Origin: Cryomorphaceae bacterium
GTDB lineage: Bacteria > Bacteroidota > Bacteroidia > Flavobacteriales > Schleiferiaceae
Direction of reading: 5' to 3'
NCBI GenBank assembly: GCA_949547975.1
Contig: CATITW010000066.1
Coordinates: 1-12,175, forward strand
Length of the DNA stretch: 12,175 nt
Shown in pieces: positions 7,320 through 12,175 of this stretch. Below the pieces are notes generated by a model, which saw only the letters and a program-made list of their open reading frames with translations, was not told the origin of the DNA and searched no databases. The stretch's first letter is position 1. Each line of letters begins with the position of its first letter. Position numbers and translations under genes: made by a program.

Positions 7320-7733
7320 TTATTTACAGTGCTCTTCGAACGCACCTAGTAGGTTTCCAGCAATCATTTGTGCTGTACGTCCTTCGATGTGGTGACGCTC
7401 TACCATGTGTACGATCTCACCGTCCTTGAACAAGGCCATAGAAGGCGAAGACGGAGGGAAAGGAAGCATATGTTTTCTTGCTTGCTCTACGGCATCGCGG
7501 TCGTTTCCGGCGAATACGGTGATCATGCGATCCGGCTTAATCTCAGATTTTGCAACCGCCATAGCAGCTGGGCGAGCTGAACCTGCGGCACATCCACACA
7601 CCGAATTTACCACAACGAAAGTGGTTCCTTCAGCGTTGATAGCAGCAGTAACTTCTTCAGGAGTTCTTGTCTCAGTGTAGCCGTTGTTGGCCAATTCTGC
7701 GCGCATCGGCGCGATCATATCTTCTGGGTACAT
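7320..7733 (-). CDS. Bacilliredoxin, BrxA/BrxB (YphP/YqiW) family
   Basis: A 137-residue thioredoxin-fold protein. The family-defining CGC motif is at residues 46-48 in VVNSVCGCAAGSARPA. It is preceded by a beta strand (TTFVVVNS) and followed by the DRMITVFAGNDRDA and PFPPSSPSMALFKDGE segments typical of the family. A further cysteine lies at the extreme C-terminus (EEHCK). In Bacillus such proteins remove bacillithiol from mixed disulfides on oxidised proteins. Whether this organism makes bacillithiol cannot be told from the window, although bacillithiol genes are known in many Bacteroidota. It is the first gene of the leftward cluster and has a -7-like TAACTTTG on the minus strand at 7755-7762. 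Length and motifs are normal. Confidence 0.93.
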   Translation of the reverse strand: MYPEDMIAPMRAELANNGYTETRTPEEVTAAINAEGTTFVVVNSVCGCAAGSARPAAMAVAKSEIKPDRMITVFAGNDRDAVEQARKHMLPFPPSSPSMALFKDGEIVHMVERHHIEGRTAQMIAGNLLGAFEEHCK

Positions 7734-7754
7734 ATTTGGATGTGTTTATTATAA

Positions 7755-7762
7755 CAAAGTTA
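7755..7762 (-). promoter_or_regulatory. -7 promoter element TAACTTTG for the bacilliredoxin-led cluster
   Basis: A full match to the Bacteroidota TAnnTTTG -7 consensus on the minus strand, 21 bases before the bacilliredoxin ATG at 7733. No convincing -33 TTG was found upstream. It lies in the 84-base gap shared with divergent gltX. Confidence 0.45.
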
Positions 7763-7788
7763 GTGTTTCCTAATGGTTTGACCGATTG

Positions 7789-7796
7789 TACCTTTG
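7789..7796 (+). promoter_or_regulatory. -7 promoter element TACCTTTG for gltX-folB
   Basis: A full match to TAnnTTTG on the plus strand, 21 bases before the gltX ATG. The -33 region is weak (a TTTCC at 7766-7770). With the minus-strand box at 7755-7762, this makes a back-to-back promoter pair. Confidence 0.48.
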
Positions 7797-7817
7797 CGCC
7801 AATTATAAGTTAATCTC

Positions 7818-9341
7818 ATGAGCTCAAAAGTACGCGTAAGATTTGCGCCATCGCCGACGGGACCCCTTCACATCGGTGGGGTGCGCACCGCATTATACAA
7901 CTACTTATTCGCCAAAAAACACGGCGGAGACTTCCTTTTACGTATCGAAGATACCGACCAAACGCGTTTTGTAGCGGGCGCTGAGAAATACATCATCGAA
8001 GCACTCGAATGGTGTGGCATCAGCCCGGACGAAGGTATCGGTGGCGAGGACCGTGGAAATGGACCGTACCGTCAGAGCGAACGCAAGCCGATGTACCGCG
8101 AATATGTGGATCAACTTCTTGAAAACGACAAAGCGTACATCGCATTCGATACCGCGGAAGAATTGGACCAGATGCGTCAAATGGCGAAAGAAGCTGGTGC
8201 AGCGAATTGGCAATACAACTACATCACTCGCGACAACATGAAAAACTCGCTAACTCTTGCAAAAGAGGAAGTTGAGGCAAAAATTGCAGCGGGTGAACCC
8301 TACGTAGTTCGCATGAAACTTCCTCGCGATCACGAAGTTCGCTTCGAAGATACCATTCGCGGTTGGGTGAGTGTGAACACGAATAATATGGACGATAAGG
8401 TGCTGTTCAAAGCGGACGCCATGCCGACGTACCACCTCGCTAACATCGTCGACGATCATTTGATGGGCATTACCCACGTGATTCGCGGAGAAGAGTGGTT
8501 GCCATCAGCGCCACTTCACGTGATGTTGTATGAAGCATTCGGCTGGGATTGCCCCACCTTTGCACACCTTCCGTTGCTACTTAAACCAGACGGACCAGGT
8601 AAGTTAAGCAAGCGCGACGGTGACCGATTAGGCTTCCCCGTGTTCCCGATCGACTGGAAAAACGACGAAACCGGTGAAACCGCTAGCGGATACCGTGAGT
8701 TTGGCTTCTACCCAAGTGCCTTTATCAACATGCTTGCGCTTTTGGGATGGAACCCAGGAACAGAGCAGGAGATCTTTGATTTGCAGGGCTTGATCGAGGC
8801 GTTCGACCTGTCGAAAGTTTCGAAAAGCGGTGCCAAATTTGACTTTGAAAAAGGCAAGTGGTTCAACCAGCTGTACTTACGTGAGTTGAGCGAAGGGGAA
8901 TTGGCCACAGCGCTTGAAAACGAGCTTAACAAAGAAGGGTTATCCTATGATCCTCAGCATCTTGGAACGATCGCTTCCATGATGAGCGAACGCGCTACTT
9001 TCCCACAAGATTTACTGGCTGAAGGTCGTTTCTTGTTTGAAAGACCGGCTGAATACGACGAAAAAACACGCACGAAAAAGTGGAAAGACGACAGTGCTGC
9101 AATGATGCAAGACATCGCAGACCGCTTCGAAGCACTAGATTCATTTGTTGCTGCAGAAATTGAAGCTTCCTTTAAAGGCTATCTCGCCGAGAAAGAATTG
9201 GGCTTTGGGAAAGTAGGACCGTCATTCCGCCTTGCCGTTACCGGAAAGGGCATGGGACCTAGCATGTTTGTGATCTGCGAAGTACTCGGAAAGCAAGAAG
9301 TACTCGCTCGCATCGAAACGGCCATCAAAACCCTAGGGTAA
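7818..9341 (+). CDS. gltX: Glutamate--tRNA ligase
   Basis: A complete 507-residue class I synthetase that charges glutamate onto tRNA(Glu). The active-site opening RFAPSPTGPLHIGG carries the HIGH-equivalent HIGG (18-21). RIEDTDQTR (42-50) binds glutamate and the tRNA end. The second ATP motif is KLSKRDGDR (262-270), a normal variant of KMSKS. After it comes a short insertion around WKNDETGETASGYREFG, which I recall as usual in Bacteroidota enzymes. The C-terminal helical anticodon-binding half is intact. It starts at an ATG 21 bases after a good -7 box, and its TAA overlaps the folB ATG (TAATG), so the two are translationally coupled. Because gatC occurs in the same window, the enzyme could also feed Glu-tRNA(Gln) amidation, but sequence alone does not settle that. 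Confidence 0.97.
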   Translation: MSSKVRVRFAPSPTGPLHIGGVRTALYNYLFAKKHGGDFLLRIEDTDQTRFVAGAEKYIIEALEWCGISPDEGIGGEDRGNGPYRQSERKPMYREYVDQLLENDKAYIAFDTAEELDQMRQMAKEAGAANWQYNYITRDNMKNSLTLAKEEVEAKIAAGEPYVVRMKLPRDHEVRFEDTIRGWVSVNTNNMDDKVLFKADAMPTYHLANIVDDHLMGITHVIRGEEWLPSAPLHVMLYEAFGWDCPTFAHLPLLLKPDGPGKLSKRDGDRLGFPVFPIDWKNDETGETASGYREFGFYPSAFINMLALLGWNPGTEQEIFDLQGLIEAFDLSKVSKSGAKFDFEKGKWFNQLYLRELSEGELATALENELNKEGLSYDPQHLGTIASMMSERATFPQDLLAEGRFLFERPAEYDEKTRTKKWKDDSAAMMQDIADRFEALDSFVAAEIEASFKGYLAEKELGFGKVGPSFRLAVTGKGMGPSMFVICEVLGKQEVLARIETAIKTLG

Positions 9342-9709
9342 TGAGTAGCGTTTTGCACCAGATCGACGTTCACGGCATCCGTATTTACACCAACCACGGC
9401 TGCATGACCGAGGAAGCCGTTATCGGTTCCCACTACGAGGTCAACATCAGTGTTTGGGCCGACCTCAGCGCCTCAGTGCTCTCTGACGACCTCAACGACA
9501 CGGTCGACTATGTAGCGCTCAACGCCATCGCTAAAGAAGAAATGGCGCAACGTGCTAAACTCCTTGAAGTGGTCGCTCAGCGCATGATCGACCGCATCAT
9601 GAACGAGCACCCCTCCGTGCAAAAAGCATGGGTCAACGTTGCTAAACTCAACCCTCCTATCAACGGAGATGTAGAGCGCGTTGCCCTGAGTTTCAGCGCC
9701 GAACGTTAA
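9341..9709 (+). CDS. folB: Dihydroneopterin aldolase
   Basis: A 122-residue protein of the FolB family, which splits 7,8-dihydroneopterin to 6-hydroxymethyl-dihydropterin and glycolaldehyde in folate synthesis. Family residues align by eye. E25 in HGCMTEEAVIG matches the pterin-contacting Glu22 of the Staphylococcus enzyme. Y57 in DTVDY matches Tyr54 and E75 in KLLEVV matches Glu74, the pterin anchor. K102 in VAKLNPPI matches the catalytic lysine near 100. It overlaps the end of gltX by one base, so it is co-translated. The tRNA-Cys gene follows 56 bases later. Length is normal for a single-domain FolB. Confidence 0.93.
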   Translation: MSSVLHQIDVHGIRIYTNHGCMTEEAVIGSHYEVNISVWADLSASVLSDDLNDTVDYVALNAIAKEEMAQRAKLLEVVAQRMIDRIMNEHPSVQKAWVNVAKLNPPINGDVERVALSFSAER

Positions 9710-9746
9710 CTCCTAAATTTCTGAGGGACAAACCAATTTTTTCTGC

Positions 9747-9754
9747 TATTTTTG
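9747..9754 (+). promoter_or_regulatory. -7 promoter element TATTTTTG for tRNA-Cys
   Basis: A full TAnnTTTG match 11 bases before the first base of the tRNA, the right distance for a start a few bases ahead of the mature 5' end. No clear -33 element is visible. The tRNA could also be reached by read-through from folB, as no terminator separates them. Confidence 0.45.
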
Positions 9755-9765
9755 CCCCTCAATCA

Positions 9766-9836
9766 GGTTCCGTGGCCGAGTGGCTAGGCACTGGTCTGCA
9801 AAACCAGCTACAGCGGTTCGAGTCCGCTCGGAACCT
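9766..9836 (+). tRNA. tRNA-Cys (anticodon GCA)
   Basis: All arms fold by eye. The acceptor stem is GGTTCCG (9766-9772) with CGGAACC (9829-9835). The anticodon stem is CTGGT/ACCAG with loop CTGCAAA and anticodon GCA at 9798-9800. The T stem is AGCGG/CCGCT around loop TTCGAGT. The unpaired discriminator base is T at 9836, the expected U73 identity base of tRNA-Cys. CCA is not encoded. It reads both cysteine codons UGU and UGC. Confidence 0.97.
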
Positions 9837-9845
9837 CAGAATGAC

Positions 9846-9882
9846 AAAAGCCCTTGTACACGGATGTGTACAGGGGTTTTTT
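9846..9882 (+). terminator. Intrinsic terminator after tRNA-Cys, probably bidirectional
   Basis: An 11-base-pair stem CCCTTGTACAC (9851-9861) with GTGTACAGGGG (9866-9876), one T-G wobble, closes a GGAT loop. Six T residues follow (9877-9882) and the stem is preceded by AAAA (9846-9849), so it can also act on leftward transcription from the aldehyde dehydrogenase side. Confidence 0.88.
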
Positions 9883-9935
9883 AGTTTTTCCTGACACCAA
9901 GCGCGCTTGAGTGTTGGGAAAAACTAAAAAACCCC
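9873..9935. repeat. Long inverted repeat overlapping the terminator T-tract and repeat copy 1
   Basis: Perfect 19-base arms (9873-9891 and 9917-9935) enclose a second, nearly continuous palindrome centred on AAGCGCGCTT (9899-9908). With two G-T wobbles and one bulged A (9910), the whole 63 bases form one stem of about 31 pairs in plus-strand RNA. The left arm is the terminator's GGGG and T-tract; the right arm is the first 19 bases of repeat copy 1. Confidence 0.8.
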
Positions 9936-10029
9936 AGTCAGCGCGCAGCGATGACAAGGGCGTTGTTACTGACCTTAGGTGATCCAGCGGTCCGCCCGAA
10001 CAACGTGAGGGCAATCCGCTAACTACCCC
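9917..10029. repeat. Direct repeat, copy 1 (113 bases)
   Basis: It is identical to the stretch exactly 160 bases downstream except at four positions: C/T at 9932, G/T at 9960, T/C at 9983 and T/A at 10024. It contains a hairpin with AAGG/CCTT arms (one G-A mismatch in this copy), a second compound hairpin AGCGG...CCGCT (9986-10020) with inner stem GCCC/GGGC, and complementary loop sequences CGTTGTT (9961-9967) and AACAACG (9999-10005). A 23-codon plus-strand frame from ATG at 9951 to TAA at 10022 covers most of the unit. It is not related to any insertion sequence end that I recognise. Confidence 0.9.
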
Positions 10030-10076
10030 ATCAGCACTAAAACAAACAACGAATACACTGCCCCTCTAGCAACGAA

Positions 10077-10189
10077 GGAAAAACTAAAAAATCCCAGTCA
10101 GCGCGCAGCGATGACAAGGTCGTTGTTACTGACCTTAGGTGACCCAGCGGTCCGCCCGAACAACGTGAGGGCAATCCGCTAACAACCCC
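10077..10189. repeat. Direct repeat, copy 2 (113 bases)
   Basis: The second copy ends one base before the stop codon of the aldehyde dehydrogenase gene (10191-10193). Here the first hairpin is perfect, AAGGTC (10116-10121) with GACCTT (10131-10136), because T at 10120 replaces G. The second hairpin and the complementary loops are unchanged. The 23-codon frame (10111-10182) is kept, with one Ala-to-Ser change. On the minus strand the unit ends in a T6AGT5 tract, so it might also stop transcription coming from the aldehyde dehydrogenase gene. Confidence 0.9.
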
Positions 10190-10190
10190 C

Positions 10191-11786
10191 TTAAAGCAAA
10201 TAATCCGTTGTCATCCAAGTGCTCTCGCCAGACGAAATGATATTACGAACCAGATCCTTTTGAGCAGATCCAGTAGCCACCACGGTTCGAATAGAGAACG
10301 AGCGTAAAGCATCATGAACACTCAATGTGGCAACGGCACTGTCTTTTCTACCCGTAAAAGGCAAATAGTCCGGCCCGCGCTGACAAGAAGCATTGATGTT
10401 TACTCGACAAACTTGGTTCACCATATGGTCTACAGCATAGGCTATTGTGAGCTCATTCTCACTAAAAAGACTGCATTGTTGACCGTAATCCGATTCAGCA
10501 ATACAAGACATAACTTCTTCGAGATCCTTATACTCCACAATAGGCACTACCGGACCAAACTGTTCTTCGTGGAAGATTTTCATCTCGTTATTTACTGGAA
10601 AAAGTACGGCGGGGAAGAATGAAGTGTCAGAAACGCGACCCGCATTTTGATTGATTACCCTAGCACCTTTGGAAAGAGCATCGTCGACAAAAGCCTCCAT
10701 TTGTGCGACTTTGTTCAACTCAGGCAATGGGGTAAGCGGGCTATCTGTAGCCGGGTGATCCAGAGACAACGCGTCTACAGCCTTGGTAAATTTCTTGGTA
10801 AACTCTTCTGAAATCGATTGGTGTACAAAGATCAATTTTAACGCAGTACAACGCTGACCATTATAACTCAAGGCACCATTTACACACTCTTTCACAGCGC
10901 TATCGATGTTTGCATCGTCAAACACAATAGCGGGATTCTTTGCCTCTAATCCCAAAATTTGACGCAACCTGTTCGGTTTCGGATGAAGTGCCGCAAGCGC
11001 ATTCGAACTCTTCGAGTTTCCGATCAAGGCAAGCACATCAACCTCACCTGTTTTCATGATGGGACCAGCTAAAGTTCGGCCACGGCCAAACACAATGTTA
11101 ACCACTCCAGGAGGGAACGCTTCTTTAAAGGCCTCTAACAAAGGTGTTAGCAGCAAAACCCCGTATTTCGCTGGCTTAAAGACCACTGTATTGCCCATCA
11201 TAAGAGATGGTATGAGCAAACAGAACGTCTCATTCAAAGGATAGTTATATGGACCCAGGCACAATACAACCCCTAAAGGTCCTCTTCGAATCTGAGAGAT
11301 GATGCCGTCTTTACTTGCGATATGTGATCCTCTGCGTTGAAGCTCTTTGAACTCTTCGATTGTATCGTTTATATAGTCCACAGTACGGTCGAATTCCTTG
11401 AAGGCCGCGGATGCATTCTTTGCAATTTCCCACATGAGCATAGTACTGACCTCTTCGCGCTTGGTCTTCATGATTTCAACGAATTTTTCCATCGCTGCAA
11501 TACGAGCATCTGCACTTGCTGTGGGCCATTCGCCACGGCCATTATTGTACGCTTTTTTAGCCGCATCAAGAGCTTTTAAACCCGTGATTTCATCTAATGT
11601 AGGTGAAGATCCTAGGTATACTCTGCTTGAGGTTCCATCTTCATTTTTTGTCTCAATCGGACTGTATACTTTCTCCGATTCTCCAGTCCATTTATGTGTT
11701 GCTCCATCAATCAAATACTCCTGCCAATGTATCGGTTGTGGTGGTGAAAACGTTGCTGGGTTAAAATCTATTTTTGAGCTTTTCAT
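10191..11786 (-). CDS. NADP-dependent aldehyde dehydrogenase, GapN-like (non-phosphorylating GAPDH family)
   Basis: A 531-residue ALDH-superfamily enzyme, counted from the ATG at 11786; a TTG at 11798 would add four residues. Landmarks are the cofactor region GPYNYPLN (178-185, N181) and VVFKPA (K204), the nucleophile C313 in NGQRCTALK, and EEQFGPV (407-413). NGQRCTALK and the later GPDYLPFTGRKDS resemble the ALDH11/GapN branch, which oxidises glyceraldehyde-3-phosphate to 3-phosphoglycerate with NADP. The specific substrate is inferred. The usual ELGGK motif reads LGLEAKNP (278-285), so the general-base glutamate position holds Gly, with Glu (E281) two residues later. The N-terminus is about 50 residues longer than typical GapN. 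GC content in three sampled 60-base stretches is 25-26 of 60, lower than in the neighbours. It is transcribed alone, divergent from the MBL gene; I see no promoter in the 153-base gap upstream. Confidence 0.85.
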   Translation of the reverse strand: MKSSKIDFNPATFSPPQPIHWQEYLIDGATHKWTGESEKVYSPIETKNEDGTSSRVYLGSSPTLDEITGLKALDAAKKAYNNGRGEWPTASADARIAAMEKFVEIMKTKREEVSTMLMWEIAKNASAAFKEFDRTVDYINDTIEEFKELQRRGSHIASKDGIISQIRRGPLGVVLCLGPYNYPLNETFCLLIPSLMMGNTVVFKPAKYGVLLLTPLLEAFKEAFPPGVVNIVFGRGRTLAGPIMKTGEVDVLALIGNSKSSNALAALHPKPNRLRQILGLEAKNPAIVFDDANIDSAVKECVNGALSYNGQRCTALKLIFVHQSISEEFTKKFTKAVDALSLDHPATDSPLTPLPELNKVAQMEAFVDDALSKGARVINQNAGRVSDTSFFPAVLFPVNNEMKIFHEEQFGPVVPIVEYKDLEEVMSCIAESDYGQQCSLFSENELTIAYAVDHMVNQVCRVNINASCQRGPDYLPFTGRKDSAVATLSVHDALRSFSIRTVVATGSAQKDLVRNIISSGESTWMTTDYLL

Positions 11787-11939
11787 ATTGTTAATCAATT
11801 GGTTATGTTCTTTTATTCAACTTAAATTCTTTGCGGTTTGTTCTAAATCTCAACCTCAAGTTCATAAACCAGCGACGCATTATTAGTGATTTATGTTACG
11901 GCCCTGCTTTTGTAACTTGCGAAAAAACCTATCACACGT

Positions 11940-12175
11940 ATGACCTTATATCCTATCCATACTGGTAATTTCAAGCTTGATGGAGGCGCCATGTTCGGCG
12001 TGGTCCCAAAGGGCCTTTGGGAACGCACGAATCCTGCTGACGAGAAAAATTTATGTACTTGGGCGATGCGCTCGTTGCTGATCCAAGAAGGGGACCGACT
12101 GATCTTAATTGACACCGGGATAGGTGACAAACAAAACGAGAAATTCTTCAGCCATTATTACCTCCACGGAGACCA
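11940..12175 (+). CDS. MBL-fold metallo-hydrolase, N-terminal part (runs off window)
   Basis: The first 78 codons of a metallo-beta-lactamase-fold protein. My translation begins MTLYPIHTGNFKLDGGAMF, then VVPKGLWERTNP, a strand with RSLLIQEGDRLILIDTGIGDKQ (about 44-65) and FFSHYYLHG at the edge. The ILIDTG strand-turn is the conserved step just before the zinc-binding HxHxDH motif, which would come shortly beyond the window. Members act on many substrates (lactones, thioesters, nucleic acids), and this fragment does not allow a choice. It is divergent from the aldehyde dehydrogenase gene. No good -7 box is seen upstream. Confidence 0.85.
   Translation, partial: MTLYPIHTGNFKLDGGAMFGVVPKGLWERTNPADEKNLCTWAMRSLLIQEGDRLILIDTGIGDKQNEKFFSHYYLHGD

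Larger units (their letters stand above)
9837..10190. other. 354-base gene-free region between tRNA-Cys and the aldehyde dehydrogenase gene
   Basis: It holds, left to right, a terminator (9846-9882), a 63-base inverted repeat that shares the terminator's T-tract (9873-9935), repeat copy 1 (9917-10029), a 47-base unique spacer in which I see nothing (10030-10076), and repeat copy 2 (10077-10189). The only longer frame, on the minus strand at 9808-10014, starts inside the repeat and runs into the tRNA gene; it is not believed to be a gene. Confidence 0.8.

Noticed and set aside
9808..10014. A 68-codon minus-strand frame across repeat copy 1, the terminator and part of tRNA-Cys
   Set aside because: It starts with TTG inside the repeat and its C-terminus is antisense to the tRNA. 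It has no counterpart ending in copy 2 and no family features, so it is an artefact of open frame.
9917..10189. The repeats as a CRISPR array
   Set aside because: There are only two units, each 113 bases long, with a single spacer and no cas gene in the window; this does not fit CRISPR dimensions.
9766..10189. Repeats as integration (att) duplications of the tRNA-Cys 3' end
   Set aside because: Neither repeat contains the T-stem or acceptor sequence of the tRNA, and no integrase gene is present.
11891..12130. A 79-codon minus-strand frame at the right end
   Set aside because: It lies opposite the start of the MBL-fold gene, which has a recognisable N-terminal domain; the minus-strand frame has no motif.

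Overview
The window looks like chromosomal DNA of a member of the Bacteroidota, probably a flavobacterial-type marine lineage with about 50% GC (inference). The main clues are a secreted protein with a type IX secretion C-terminal sorting domain, several TAnnTTTG -7 promoter elements, a bacilliredoxin with a CGC motif, and an Lhr-type helicase of the kind usually linked to a DNA ligase. Most genes are housekeeping and densely packed.

Layout. Positions 1-2716 hold a minus-strand run: acyltransferase plsC, then gatC, then an NAD(P)H-dependent FMN reductase, then an Lhr-type DEXH helicase that leaves the window at base 1. A short divergent promoter region (2717-2797) with a Crp/Fnr-like palindrome separates this run from a plus-strand T9SS-secreted kelch-like protein (2798-4387). 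That gene converges on a five-gene minus-strand cluster at 7733-4384: bacilliredoxin, TrkA/KtrA-type potassium regulator, short-chain dehydrogenase, lipocalin-like lipoprotein, trpS. Two junctions in the cluster overlap (TGATG and ATGA), which suggests translational coupling. From an 84-bp divergent promoter region, gltX and folB run rightward (overlapping TAATG), followed by tRNA-Cys(GCA) with its own -7 box and an intrinsic terminator.

The accessory-looking part is 9837-11939. Just after the tRNA-Cys terminator is a 63-bp inverted repeat, followed by two copies of a 113-bp direct repeat spaced exactly 160 bp apart with four mismatches. Each copy can fold into two hairpins with complementary loops, and each contains the same 23-codon open frame. 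The second copy abuts the stop codon of a GapN-like aldehyde dehydrogenase gene on the minus strand. That gene is AT-richer than its neighbours (about 43% GC in sampled stretches against 50-55%). The window ends in the start of an MBL-fold hydrolase gene.

How the genes relate. The content is translation (gltX, trpS, gatC, tRNA-Cys), membrane lipid synthesis (plsC), folate synthesis (folB), redox and thiol homeostasis (bacilliredoxin, FMN reductase, dehydrogenases), ion homeostasis and DNA repair. No defence or biosynthetic system is evident. The best candidate for something undescribed is the structured repeat pair between tRNA-Cys and the aldehyde dehydrogenase.
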